From NCBI RefSeq assembly GCF_933775445.1, contig NW_026089445.1, forward strand, positions 248,001-312,000: a DNA stretch of 64,000 nucleotides, read 5' to 3'. The notes beneath the pieces were generated by a model. That model did not search any database. It saw only the letters and a list, made by a program, of their open reading frames with translations, and had not been told where the DNA came from. Each line of letters starts with the position of its first letter. Positions within the stretch are counted from its first letter, which is position 1. The position numbers and the translations under genes are program-made. Origin of the DNA: Argentina anserina (lineage: Eukaryota > Streptophyta > Magnoliopsida > Rosales > Rosaceae). This document shows positions 26,549 to 41,650 of the stretch, in pieces.

Positions 26549-29500
26549 TCAATAGAAACTCTCATCCGAAAGCCTTACAGAAAGATACTCAAACGAGAAA
26601 TGAAAAGATACACAATTGGAATAGTAAAGATACGCAAACGATGTAAAGATACACAATTGGAATAGTAAAAATACGCAAACGATGTAAAGATACTCAGTTT
26701 GAAAGAAACACACTCCCACACTTGCAAAACTCTCAAATTCAATAGAAACTCGCATCAGAAAGCCTTACAGAAAGATACTCAAATGAGAAATGAAAAGATA
26801 CACAATTGGAATAGTAAAGATACGCAAACGATGTAAAGATACTCAGTTTGAAAGAAACACACTCCCACACTTGCAAAACTCTCAAATACAATAGAAACTC
26901 GCATCAGAAAGCCTTACAGAAAGATACTCAAACGAGAAATGAAAAGATACACAATTGGAATAGTAAAGATACGCAAACGATGTAAAGATACACAATTGGA
27001 ATAGTAAAGATACGCAAATGATGTAAAGATACTCAGTTTGAAAGAAACACACTCCCACACTTGCAAAACTCTCAAATTCAATAGAAACTCGCATCCGAAA
27101 GCCTTACAGAAAGATACTCAAACGAGAAATGAAAAGATACACAATTGGAATTGTAAAGATACGCAAACGATGTAAAGATACACAATTGGAATAGTAAACA
27201 TACGGAAACGATGTAAAGATACTCAGTTTGAAAGAAACACACTCCCACACTTGCAAAACTCTCAAATTCAATAGAAACTCGCATCAGAAAGCCTTACAGA
27301 AAGATACTCAAACGAGAAATGAAAAGATACACAATTGGAATAGTAAAGATACGCAAACGATGTAAAGATACTCAGTTTGAAAGAAACACACTCGCACACT
27401 TGCAAAACTCTCAAATACAATAGAAACTCGCATCAGAAGCCTTATAGAAAGATACTCAAACGAGAAATGAAAAGATACACAATTGGAATAGTAAAGATAC
27501 GCAAACGATGTAAAGATACTCAGTTTGAAAGAAACACACTCGCACACTTGCAAAACTCTCAAATACAATAGAAACTCGCATCAGAAGCCTTACAGAAAGA
27601 TACTCAAACGAGAAATGAAAAGATACACAATTGGAATAGTAAAGATACGCAAACGATGTAAAGATACACAATTGGAATAGTAAAGATACGCAAACGATGT
27701 AAAGATACTCAGTTTGAAATAAACACACTCCCACACTTGCAAAACTCTCAAACTCAATAGAAACTCGCATCAGAAAGCCTTACAGAAAGATACTCAAACG
27801 AGAAATGAAAAGATACAGAATTGGAATAGTAAAGATACGCAAACGATGTAAAGATACACAATTGGAATAGTAAAGATACGCAAACGATGTAAAGATACTC
27901 AGTTTGAAAGAAACACACTCCCACACTTGCAAAACTCTCAAATTCAATAGAAACTCGCATCAGAAAGCCTTACAGAAAGATACTCAAACGAGAAATGAAA
28001 AGATACACAATTGGAATAGTAAAGATACGCAAACGATGTAAAGATACTCAGTTTGAAAGAAACACACTCCCACACTTGCAAAACTCTCAAATACAATAGA
28101 AACTCGCATCAGAAAGCCTTACAGAAAGATACTCAAACGAGAAATGAAAAGATACACAATTGGAATAGTAAAGATACGCAAACGATGTAAAGATACACAA
28201 TTGGAATAGTAAAGATACGCAAACGATGTAAAGATACTCAGTTTGAAACAAACACACTCCCACACTTGCAAAACTCTCAAATTCAATAGAAACTCGCATC
28301 CGAAAGCCTTACAGAAAGATACTCAAACGAGAAATGAAAAGATACACAATTGGAATAGTAAAGATACGCAAACGATGTAAAGATACACAATTGGAATAGT
28401 AAAAATACGCAAACGATGTAAAGATACTCAGTTTGAAAGAAACACACTCCCACACTTGCAAAACTCTCAAATTCAATAGAAACTCGCATCAGAAAGCCTT
28501 ACAGAAAGATACTCAAATGAGAAATGAAAAGATACACAATTGGAATAGTAAAGATACGCAAACGATGTAAAGATACTCAGTTTGAAAGAAACACACTCCC
28601 ACACTTGCAAAACTCTCAAATACAATAGAAACTCGCATCAGAAAGCCTTACAGAAAGATACTCAAACGAGAAATGAAAAGATACACAATTGGAATAGTAA
28701 AGATACGCAAACGATGTAAAGATACACAATTGGAATAGTAAAGATACGCAAATGATGTAAAGATACTCAGTTTGAAAGAAACACACTCCCACACTTGCAA
28801 AACTCTCAAATTCAATAGAAACTCGCATCCGAAAGCCTTACAGAAAGATACTCAAACGAGAAATGAAAAGATACACAATTGGAATAGTAAAGATACGCAA
28901 ACGATGTAAAGATACACAATTGGAATAGTAAACATACGGAAACGATGTAAAGATACTCAGTTTGAAAGAAACACACTCCCACACTTGCAAAACTCTCAAA
29001 TTCAATAGAAACTCGCATCAGAAAGCATTACAGAAAGATACTCAAACGAGAAATGAAAAGATACACAATTGGAATAGTAAAGATACGCAAACGATGTAAA
29101 GATACTCAGTTTGAAAGAAACACACTCGCACACTTGCAAAACTCTCAAATACAATAGAAACTCGCATCAGAAGCCTTATAGAAAGATACTCAAACGAGAA
29201 ATGAAAAGATACACAATTGGAATAGTAAAGATACGCAAACGATGTAAAGATACTCAGTTTGAAAGAAACACACTCGCACACTTGCAAAACTCTCAAATAC
29301 AATAGAAACTCGCATCAGAAGCCTTACAGAAAGATACTCAAACGAGAAATGAAAAGATACACAATTGGAATAGTAAAGATACGCAAACGATGTAAAGATA
29401 CACAATTGGAATAGTAAAGATACGCAAACGATGTAAAGATACTCAGTTTGAAATAAACACACTCCCACACTTGCAAAACTCTCAAACTCAATAGAAACTC

Positions 29501-29694
29501 GCATCAGAAAGCCTTACAGAAAGATACTCAAACGAGAAATGAAAAGATACACAATTGGAATAGTAAAGATACGCAAACGATGTAAAGATACACAATTGGA
29601 ATAGTAAAGATACGCAAACGATGTAAAGATACTCAGTTTGAAAGAAACACACTCCCACACTTGCAAAACTCTCAAATACAATAGAAACTCGCAT
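26549..29694. repeat. Higher-order repeat, 1734-bp offset (2 copies)
   Basis: Monomer boundaries at 26549, 26882, 27078, 27308, 27456 and 27754 recur at 28283, 28616, 28812, 29042, 29190 and 29488, all exactly 1734 bp apart. Shared markers are GTAAAAATACGC, CAAATGAGAAATG, GCAAATGATG, AAACATACGGAAACG and GAAATAAACACAC. The same ~1.4 kb block recurs at about 31222-32633 (offset 2939) and 34.56-35.76 kb, four copies in all. Confidence 0.9.
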
Positions 29695-31429
29695 CCGAAA
29701 GCCTTACAGAAAGATACTCAAACGAGAAATGAAAAGATACAGAATTGGAATAGTAAAGATACGCAAACGATGTAAAGATACACAATTAGAATAGTAAACA
29801 TACGCAAACGATGTAAAGATACTCAGTTTGAAAGAAACACACTCCCACACTTGCAAAACTCTCAAATTCAATAGAAACTCGCATCAGAAAGCCTTACAGA
29901 AAGATACTCAAACGAGAAATGAAAAGATACACAATTGGAATAGTAAAGATACGCAAACGATGTAAAGATACTCAGTTTGAAAGAAACACACTCCCACACT
30001 TGCAAAACTCTCAAATACAATAGAAACTCGCATCAGAAGCCTTATAGAAAGATACTCAAACGAGAAATGAAAAGATACACAATTGGAATAGTAAAGATAC
30101 GCAAACGATGTAAAGATACTCAGTTTGAAAGAAACACACTCGCACACTTGCAAAACTCTCAAATACAATAGAAACTCGCATCAGAAGCCTTACAGAAAGA
30201 TACTCAAACGAGAAATGAAAAGATACACAATTGGAATAGTAAAGATACGCAAACGATGTAAAGATACACAATTGGAATAGTAAAGATACGCAAACGATGT
30301 AAAGATACTCAGTTTGAAATAAACACACTCCCACACTTGCAAAACTCTCAAACTCAATAGAAACTCGCATCAGAAAGCCTTACAGAAAGATACTCAAACG
30401 AGAAATGAAAAGATACACAATTGGAATAGTAAAGATACGCAAACGATGTAAAGATACACAATTGGAATAGAAAAGATACGCAAACGATGTAAAGATACTC
30501 AGTTTGAAAGAAACACACTCCCACACTTGCAAAACTCTCAAATACAATAGAAACTCGCATCCGAAAGCCTTACAGAAAGATACTCAAACGAGAAATGAAA
30601 AGATACACAATTGGAATAGTAAAGATACGCAAACGATGTAAAGATACTCAGTTTGAAAGAAACACACTCCCACACTTGCAAAACTCTCAAATACAATAGA
30701 AACTCGCATCAGAAAGCCTTACAGAAAGATACTCAAACGAGAAATGAAAAGATACACAATTGGAATAGTAAAGATACGCAAACGATGTAAAGATACACAA
30801 TTGGAATAGTAAAGATACGCAAACGATGTAAAGATACTCAGTTTGAAACAAACACACTCCCACACTTGCAAAACTCTCAAATTCAATAGAAACTCGCATC
30901 CGAAAGCCTTACAGAAAGATACTCAAACGAGAAATGAAAAGATACACAATTGGAATAGTAAAGATACGCAAACGATGTAAAGATACTCAGTTTGAAAGAA
31001 ACACACTCCCACACTTGCAAAACTCTCAAATACAATAGAAACTCGCATCAGAAAGCCTTACAGAAAGATACTCAAACGAGAAATGAAAAGATACACAATT
31101 GGAATAGTAAAGATACGCAAACGATGTAAAGATACACAATTGGAATAGTAAAGATACGCAAACGATGTAAAGATACTCAGTTTGAAACAAACACACTCCC
31201 ACACTTGCAAAACTCTCAAATTCAATAGAAACTCGCATCCGAAAGCCTTACAGAAAGATACTCAAACGAGAAATGAAAAGATACACAATTGGAATAGTAA
31301 AGATACGCAAACGATGTAAAGATACACAATTGGAATAGTAAAAATACGCAAACGATGTAAAGATACTCAGTTTGAAAGAAACACACTCCCACACTTGCAA
31401 AACTCTCAAATTCAATAGAAACTCGCATC

Positions 31430-34400
31430 AGAAAGCCTTACAGAAAGATACTCAAATGAGAAATGAAAAGATACACAATTGGAATAGTAAAGATACGCAA
31501 ACGATGTAAAGATACTCAGTTTGAAAGAAACACACTCCCACACTTGCAAAACTCTCAAATACAATAGAAACTCGCATCAGAAAGCCTTACAGAAAGATAC
31601 TCAAACGAGAAATGAAAAGATACACAATTGGAATAGTAAAGATACGCAAACGATGTAAAGATACACAATTGGAATAGTAAAGATACGCAAATGATGTAAA
31701 GATACTCAGTTTGAAAGAAACACACTCCCACACTTGCAAAACTCTCAAATTCAATAGAAACTCGCATCCGAAAGCCTTACAGAAAGATACTCAAACGAGA
31801 AATGAAAAGATACACAATTGGAATAGTAAAGATACGCAAACGATGTAAAGATACACAATTGGAATAGTAAACATACGGAAACGATGTAAAGATACTCAGT
31901 TTGAAAGAAACACACTCCCACACTTGCAAAACTCTCAAATTCAATAGAAACTCGCATCAGAAAGCATTACAGAAAGATACTCAAACGAGAAATGAAAAGA
32001 TACACAATTGGAATAGTAAAGATACGCAAACGATGTAAAGATACTCAGTTTGAAAGAAACACACTCGCACACTTGCAAAACTCTCAAATACAATAGAAAC
32101 TCGCATCAGAAGCCTTATAGAAAGATACTCAAACGAGAAATGAAAAGATACACAATTGGAATAGTAAAGATACGCAAACGATGTAAAGATACTCAGTTTG
32201 AAAGAAACACACTCGCACACTTGCAAAACTCTCAAATACAATAGAAACTCGCATCAGAAGCCTTACAGAAAGATACTCAAACGAGAAATGAAAAGATACA
32301 CAATTGGAATAGTAAAGATACGCAAACGATGTAAAGATACACAATTGGAATAGTAAAGATACGCAAACGATGTAAAGATACTCAGTTTGAAATAAACACA
32401 CTCCCACACTTGCAAAACTCTCAAACTCAATAGAAACTCGCATCAGAAAGCCTTACAGAAAGATACTCAAACGAGAAATGAAAAGATACACAATTGGAAT
32501 AGTAAAGATACGCAAACGATGTAAAGATACACAATTGGAATAGTAAAGATACGCAAACGATGTAAAGATACTCAGTTTGAAAGAAACACACTCCCACACT
32601 TGCAAAACTCTCAAATACAATAGAAACTCGCATCCGAAAGCCTTACAGAAAGATACTCAAACGAGAAATGAAAAGATACAGAATTGGAATAGTAAAGATA
32701 CGCAAACGATGTAAAGATACACAATTAGAATAGTAAACATACGCAAACGATGTAAAGATACTCAGTTTGAAAGAAACACACTCCCACACTTGCAAAACTC
32801 TCAAATTCAATAGAAACTCGCATCAGAAAGCCTTACAGAAAGATACTCAAACGAGAAATGAAAAGATACACAATTGGAATAGTAAAGATACGCAAACGAT
32901 GTAAAGATACTCAGTTTGAAAGAAACACACTCCCACACTTGCAAAACTCTCAAATACAATAGAAACTCGCATCAGAAAGCCTTACAGAAAGATACTCAAA
33001 CGAGAAATGAAAAGATACACAATTGGAATAGTAAAGATACGCAAACGATGTAAAGATACACAATTGGAATAGTAAAGATACGCAAACGATGTAAAGATAC
33101 TCAGTTTGAAACAAACACACTCCCACACTTGCAAAACTCTCAAATTCAATAGAAACTCGCATCCGAAAGCCTTACAGAAAGATACTCAAACGAGAAATGA
33201 AAAGATACAGAATTGGAATAGTAAAGATACGCAAACGATGTAAAGATACACAATTAGAATAGTAAACATACGCAAACGATGTAAAGATACTCAGTTTGAA
33301 AGAAACACACTCCCACACTTGCAAAACTCTCAAATTCAATAGAAACTCGCATCAGAAAGCCTTACAGAAAGATACTCAAACGAGAAATGAAAAGATACAC
33401 AATTGGAATAGTAAAGATACGCAAACGATGTAAAGATACTCAGTTTGAAAGAAACACACTCCCACACTTGCAAAACTCTCAAATACAATAGAAACTCGCA
33501 TCAGAAAGCCTTACAGAAAGATACTCAAACGAGAAATGAAAAGATACACAATTGGAATAGTAAAGATACGCAAACGATGTAAAGATACACAATTGGAATA
33601 GTAAAGATACGCAAACGATGTAAAGATACTCAGTTTGAAAGAAACACACTCGCACACTTGCAAAACTCTCAAATACAATAGAAACTCGCATCAGAAGCCT
33701 TATAGAAAGATACTCAAACGAGAAATGAAAAGATACACAATTGGAATAGTAAAGATACGCAAACGATGTAAAGATACTCAGTTTGAAAGAAACACACTTG
33801 CACACTTGCAAAACTCTCAAATACAATAGAAACTCGCATCAGAAGCCTTACAGAAAGATACTCAAACGAGAAATGAAAAGATACACAATTGGAATAGTAA
33901 AGATACGCAAACGATGTAAAGATACACAATTGGAATAGTAAAGATACGCAAACGATGTAAAGATACTCAGTTTGAAACAAACACACTCCCACACTTGCAA
34001 AACTCTCAAATTCAATAGAAACTCGCATCCGAAAGCCTTACAGAAAGATACTCAAACGAGAAATGAAAAGATACAGAATTGGAATAGTAAAGATACGCAA
34101 ACGATGTAAAGATACACAATTGGAATAGTAAAGGTACGCAAACGATGTAAAGATACTCAGTTTGAAAGAAACACACTCGCACACTTGCAAAACTCTCAAA
34201 TACAATAGAAACTCGCATCAGAAGCCTTATAGAAAGATACTCAAACGAGAAATGAAAAGATACACAATTGGAATAGTAAAGATACGCAAACGATGTAAAG
34301 ATACTCAGTTTGAAAGAAACACACTTGCACACTTGCAAAACTCTCAAATACAATAGAAACTCGCATCAGAAGCCTTACAGAAAGATACTCAAACGAGAAA

Positions 34401-37140
34401 TGAAAAGATACACAATTGGAATAGTAAAGATACGCAAACGATGTAAAGATACACAATTGGAATAGTAAAGATACGCAAACGATGTAAAGATACTCAGTTT
34501 GAAAGAAACACACTCCCACACTTGCAAAACTCTCAAATACAATAGAAACTCGCATCAGAAAGCCTTACAGAAAGATACTCAAATGAGAAATGAAAAGATA
34601 CACAATTGGAATAGTAAAGATACGCAAACGATGTAAAGATACTCAGTTTGAAAGAAACACACTCCCACACTTGCAAAACTCTCAAATACAATAGAAACTC
34701 GCATCAGAAAGCCTTACAGAAAGATACTCAAACGAGAAATGAAAAGATACACAATTGGAATAGTAAAGATACGCAAACGATGTAAAGATACACAATTGGA
34801 ATAGTAAAGATACGCAAATGATGTAAAGATACTCAGTTTGAAAGAAACACACTCCCACACTTGCAAAACTCTCAAATTCAATAGAAACTCGCATCCGAAA
34901 GCCTTACAGAAAGATACTCAAACGAGAAATGAAAAGATACACAATTGGAATAGTAAAGATACGCAAACGATGTAAAGATACACAATTGGAATAGTAAACA
35001 TACGGAAACGATGTAAAGATACTCAGTTTGAAAGAAACACACTCCCACACTTGCAAAACTCTCAAATTCAATAGAAACTCGCATCAGAAAGCATTACAGA
35101 AAGATACTCAAACGAGAAATGAAAAGATACACAATTGGAATAGTAAAGATACGCAAACGATGTAAAGATACTCAGTTTGAAAGAAACACACTCCCACACT
35201 TGCAAAACTCTCAAATACAATAGAAACTCGCATCAGAAGCCTTATAGAAAGATACTCAAACGAGAAATGAAAAGATACACAATTGGAATAGTAAAGATAC
35301 GCAAACGATGTAAAGATACTCAGTTTGAAAGAAACACACTCGCACACTTGCAAAACTCTCAAATACAATAGAAACTCGCATCAGAAGCCTTACAGAAAGA
35401 TACTCAAACGAGAAATGAAAAGATACACAATTGGAATAGTAAAGATACGCAAACGATGTAAAGATACACAATTGGAATAGTAAAGATACGCAAACGATGT
35501 AAAGATACTCAGTTTGAAATAAACACACTCCCACACTTGCAAAACTCTCAAACTCAATAGAAACTCGCATCAGAAAGCCTTACAGAAAGATACTCAAACG
35601 AGAAATGAAAAGATACACAATTGGAATAGTAAAGATACGCAAACGATGTAAAGATACACAATTGGAATAGTAAAGATACGCAAACGATGTAAAGATACTC
35701 AGTTTGAAAGAAACACACTCCCACACTTGCAAAACTCTCAAATACAATAGAAACTCGCATCCGAAAGCCTTACAGAAAGATACTCAAACGAGAAATGAAA
35801 AGATACAGAATTGGAATAGTAAAGATACGCAAACGATGTAAAGATACACAATTAGAATAGTAAACATACGCAAACGATGTAAAGATACTCAGTTTGAAAG
35901 AAACACACTCCCACACTTGCAAAACTCTCAAATTCAATAGAAACTCGCATCAGAAAGCCTTACAGAAAGATACTCAAACGAGAAATGAAAAGATACACAA
36001 TTGGAATAGTAAAGATACGCAAACGATGTAAAGATACTCAGTTTGAAAGAAACACACTCCCACACTTGCAAAACTCTCAAATACAATAGAAACTCGCATC
36101 AGAAAGCCTTACAGAAAGATACTCAAACGAGAAATGAAAAGATACACAATTGGAATAGTAAAGATACGCAAACGATGTAAAGATACACAATTGGAATAGT
36201 AAAGATACGCAAACGATGTAAAGATACTCAGTTTGAAACAAACACACTCCCACACTTGCAAAACTCTCAAATTCAATAGAAACTCGCATCCGAAAGCCTT
36301 ACAGAAAGATACTCAAACGAGAAATGAAAAGATACAGAATTGGAATAGTAAAGATACGCAAACGATGTAAAGATACACAATTAGAATAGTAAACATACGC
36401 AAACGATGTAAAGATACTCAGTTTGAAAGAAACACACTCCCACACTTGCAAAACTCTCAAATTCAATAGAAACTCGCATCAGAAAGCCTTACAGAAAGAT
36501 ACTCAAACGAGAAATGAAAAGATACACAATTGGAATAGTAAAGATACGCAAACGATGTAAAGATACTCAGTTTGAAAGAAACACACTCCCACACTTGCAA
36601 AACTCTCAAATACAATAGAAACTCGCATCAGAAAGCCTTACAGAAAGATACTCAAACGAGAAATGAAAAGATACACAATTGGAATAGTAAAGATACGCAA
36701 ACGATGTAAAGATACACAATTGGAATAGTAAAGATACGCAAACGATGTAAAGATACTCAGTTTGAAAGAAACACACTCGCACACTTGCAAAACTCTCAAA
36801 TACAATAGAAACTCGCATCAGAAGCCTTATAGAAAGATACTCAAACGAGAAATGAAAAGATACACAATTGGAATAGTAAAGATACGCAAACGATGTAAAG
36901 ATACTCAGTTTGAAAGAAACACACTTGCACACTTGCAAAACTCTCAAATACAATAGAAACTCGCATCAGAAGCCTTACAGAAAGATACTCAAACGAGAAA
37001 TGAAAAGATATACAATTGGAATAGTAAAGATACGCAAACGATGTAAAGATACACAATTGGAATAGTAAAGATACGCAAACGATGTAAAGATACTCAGTTT
37101 GAAAGAAACACACTCCCACACTTGCAAAACTCTCAAATAC
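31430..37140. repeat. Higher-order repeat, 3127-bp offset (2 copies)
   Basis: About 31430-34010 recurs at about 34560-37140. Boundaries 31555, 31751, 31981, 32129, 32427, 32950, 33479 and 33635 map to 34682, 34878, 35108, 35256, 35554, 36077, 36606 and 36762 at a constant offset. Between the copies, about 34.0-34.55 kb is a further local duplication of 33.5-34.0 kb at 527 bp. Copies look nearly identical at the base level. Confidence 0.9.
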
Positions 37141-38389
37141 AATAGAAACTCGCATCAGAAAGCCTTACAGAAAGATACTCAAACGAGAAATGAAAAGATA
37201 CACAATTGGAATAGTAAAGATACGCAAACGATGTAAAGATACTCAGTTTGAAAGAAACACACTCGCACACTTGCAAAACTCTCAAATACAATAGAAACTC
37301 GCATCAGAAGCCTTATAGAAAGATACTCAAACGAGAAATGAAAAGATACACAATTGGAATAGTAAAGATACGCAAACGATGTAAAGATACACAGTTTGAA
37401 AGAAACACACTCCCACACTTGCAAAACTCTCAAATACAATAGAAACTCGCATCAGAAGCCTTACAGAAAGATACTCAAACGAGAAATGAAAAGATACACA
37501 ATTGGAATAGTAAAGATACGCAAACGATGTAAAGATACTCAGTTTGAAAGAAACACACTCGCACACTTGCAAAACTCTCAAATACAATAGAAACTCGCAT
37601 CAGAAGCCTTATAGAAAGATACTCAAACGAGAAATGAAAAGATACACAATTGGAATAGTAAAGATACGCAAACGATGTAAAGATACTCAGTTTGAAAGAA
37701 ACACACTCGCACACTTGCAAAACTCTCAAATACAATAGAAACTCGCATCAGAAGCCTTACAGAAAGATACTCAAACGAGAAATGAAAAGATACACAATTG
37801 GAATAGTAAAGATACGCAAACGATGTAAAGATACACAATTGGAATAGTAAAGATACGCAAACGATGTAAAGATACTCAGTTTGAAATAAACACACTCCCA
37901 CACTTGCAAAACTCTCAAACTCAATAGAAACTCGCATCAGAAAGCCTTACAGAAAGATACTCAAACGAGAAATGAAAAGATGCACAATTGGAATAGTAAA
38001 GATACGCAAACGATGTAAAGATACTCAGTTTGAAAGAAACACACTCGCACACTTGCAAAACTCTTAAATACAATAGAAACTCGCATCAGAAGCCTTATAG
38101 AAAGATACTCAAACGAGAAATGAAAAGATACACAATTGGAATAGTAAAGATACGCAAACGATGTAAAGATACACAGTTTGAAAGAAACACACTCCCACAC
38201 TTGCAAAACTCTCAAATTCAATAGAAACTCGCATCAGAAAGCCTTACAGAAAGATACTCAAACGAGAAATGAAAAGATACACAATTGGAATAGTAAAGAT
38301 ACGCAAACGATGTAAAGATACACAATTGGAATAGTAAAGATACGCAAACGATGTAAAGATACTCAGTTTGAAAGAAACACACTCCCACA

Positions 38390-41300
38390 CTTGCAAAACT
38401 CTCAAATACAATAGAAACTCGCATCAGAAAGCCTTACAGAAAGATACTCAAACGAGAAATGAAAAGATACACAATTGGAATAGTAAAGATACGCAAACGA
38501 TGTAAAGATACACAATTGGAATAGTAAAGATACGCAAACGATGTAAAGATACTCAGTTTGAAACAAACACACTCCCACACTTGCAAAACTCTCAAATTCA
38601 ATAGAAACTCGCATCCGAAAGCCTTACAGAAAGATACTCAAACGAGAAATGAAAAGATACACAATTGGAATAGTAAAGATACGCAAACGATGTAAAGATA
38701 CACAATTGGAATAGTAAAGATACGCAAACGATGTAAAGATACTCAGTTTGAAACAAACACACTCCCACACTTGCAAAACTCTCAAATTCAATAGAAACTC
38801 GCATCCGAAAGCCTTACAGAAAGATACTCAAACGAGAAATGAAAAGATACACAATTGGAATAGTAAAAATACGCAAACGATGTAAAGATACTCAGTTTGA
38901 AAGAAACACACTCCCACACATGCAAAACTCTCAAATTCAATAGAAACTCGCATCCGAAAGCCTTACAGAAAGATACTCAAACGAGAAATGAAAAGATACA
39001 CAATTGGAATAGTAAAGATACACAAACGATGTAAAGATACACAATTGGAATAGTAAAGATACGCAAACGATGTAAAGATACTCAGTTTGAAAGAAACACA
39101 CTCCCATACATGCAAAACTCTCAAATTCAATAGAAACTCGCATCAGAAAGCCTTACAGAAAGATACTCAAACGAGAAATGAAAAGATACACAATTGGAAT
39201 AGTAAAGATACGCAAACGATGTAAAGATACACAATTGGAATAGTAAAAATACGCAAACGATGTAAAGATACTCAGTTTGAAAGAAACACACTCCCACACA
39301 TGCAAAACTCTCAAATTCAATAGAAACTCGCATCCGAAAGCCTTACAGAAAGATACTCAAACGAGAAATGAAAAGATACACAATTGGAATAGTAAAGATA
39401 CGCAAACGATGTAAAGATACACAATTGGAATAGTAACACACTCCCACACTTGCAAAACTCTCAAATACAATAGAAACTCGCATCAGAAGCCTTACAGAAA
39501 GATACTCAAACGAGAAATGAAAAGATACACAATTGGAATAGTAAAGATACGCAAACGATGTAAAGATACTCAGATTGAAAGAAACACACTCCCACACTTG
39601 CAAAACTCTCAAATACAATAGAAACTCGCATCAGAAGCCTTACAGAAAGATACTCAAACGAGAAATGAAAAGATACACAATTGGAATAGAAAAGATACGC
39701 AAACGATGTAAAGATACTCAGTTTGAAAGAAACACACTCCCACACTTGCAAAACTCTCAAATACAATAGAAACTCGCATCAGAAAGCCTTACAGAAAGAT
39801 ACTCAAACGAGAAATGAAAAGATACACAATTGGAATAGTAAAGATACGCAAACGATGTAAAGATACACAATTGGAATAGTAAAGATACGCAAACGATGTA
39901 AAGATACTCAGTTTGAAACAAACACACTCCCACACTTGCAAAACTCTCAAATTCAATAGAAACTCGCATCAGAAAGCCTTACAGAAAGATACTCAAACGA
40001 GAAATGAAAAGATACACAATTGGAATAGAAAAGATACGCAAACGATGTAAAGATACTCAGTTTGAAAGAAACACACTCCCACACTTGCAAAACTCTCAAA
40101 TACAATAGAAACTCGCATCAGAAAGCCTTACAGAAAGATACTCAAACGAGAAATGAAAAGATACACAATTGGAATAGTAAAGATACGCAAACGATGTAAA
40201 GATACACAATTGGAATAGTAAAGATACGCAAACGATGTAAAGATACTCAGTTTGAAACAAACACACTCCCACACTTGCAAAACTCTCAAATTCAATAGAA
40301 ACTCGCATCCGAAAGCCTTACAGAAAGATACTCAAACGAGAAATGAAAAGATACACAATTGGAATAGTAAAGATACGCAAACGATGTAAAGATACACAAT
40401 TGGAATAGTAAAGATACGCAAACGATGTAAAGATACTCAGTTTGAAACAAACACACTCCCACACTTGCAAAACTCTCAAATTCAATAGAAACTCGCATCC
40501 GAAAGCCTTACAGAAAGATACTCAAACGAGAAATGAAAAGATACACAATTGGAATAGTAAAAATACGCAAACGATGTAAAGATACTCAGTTTGAAAGAAA
40601 CACACTCCCACACATGCAAAACTCTCAAATTCAATAGAAACTCGCATCCGAAAGCCTTACAGAAAGATACTCAAACGAGAAATGAAAAGATACACAATTG
40701 GAATAGTAAAGATACACAAACGATGTAAAGATACACAATTGGAATAGTAAAGATACGCAAACGATGTAAAGATACTCAGTTTGAAAGAAACACACTCCCA
40801 TACATGCAAAACTCTCAAATTCAATAGAAACTCGCATCAGAAAGCCTTACAGAAAGATACTCAAACGAGAAATGAAAAGATACACAATTGGAATAGTAAA
40901 GATACGCAAACGATGTAAAGATACACAATTGGAATAGTAAAAATACGCAAACGATGTAAAGATACTCAGTTTGAAAGAAACACACTCCCACACATGCAAA
41001 ACTCTCAAATTCAATAGAAACTCGCATCCGAAAGCCTTACAGAAAGATACTCAAACGAGAAATGAAAAGATACACAATTGGAATAGTAAAGATACGCAAA
41101 CGATGTAAAGATACACAATTGGAATAGTAACACACTCCCACACTTGCAAAACTCTCAAATACAATAGAAACTCGCATCAGAAGCCTTACAGAAAGATACT
41201 CAAACGAGAAATGAAAAGATACACAATTGGAATAGTAAAGATACGCAAACGATGTAAAGATACTCAGATTGAAAGAAACACACTCCCACACTTGCAAAAC

Positions 41301-41650
41301 TCTCAAATACAATAGAAACTCGCATCAGAAGCCTTACAGAAAGATACTCAAACGAGAAATGAAAAGATACACAATTGGAATAGAAAAGATACGCAAACGA
41401 TGTAAAGATACTCAGTTTGAAAGAAACACACTCCCACACTTGCAAAACTCTCAAATACAATAGAAACTCGCATCAGAAAGCCTTACAGAAAGATACTCAA
41501 ACGAGAAATGAAAAGATACAAAATTGGAATAGTAAAGATACGCAAACGATGTAAAGATACACAATTGGAATAGTAAAGATACGCAAACGATGTAAAGATA
41601 CTCAGTTTGAAACAAACACACTCCCACACTTGCAAAACTCTCAAATACAA
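38390..41650. repeat. Higher-order repeat, 1694-bp tandem duplication
   Basis: About 38390-40083 is followed directly by a second copy to about 41650. Shared private markers are CACACATGCAAAAC, CCATACATGC, a GTAACACACTCCC deletion junction (39433 and 41127), and CAATTGGAATAGAAAAG. The copies part where 41641 starts a two-subrepeat monomer in place of a one-subrepeat monomer. Confidence 0.9.
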
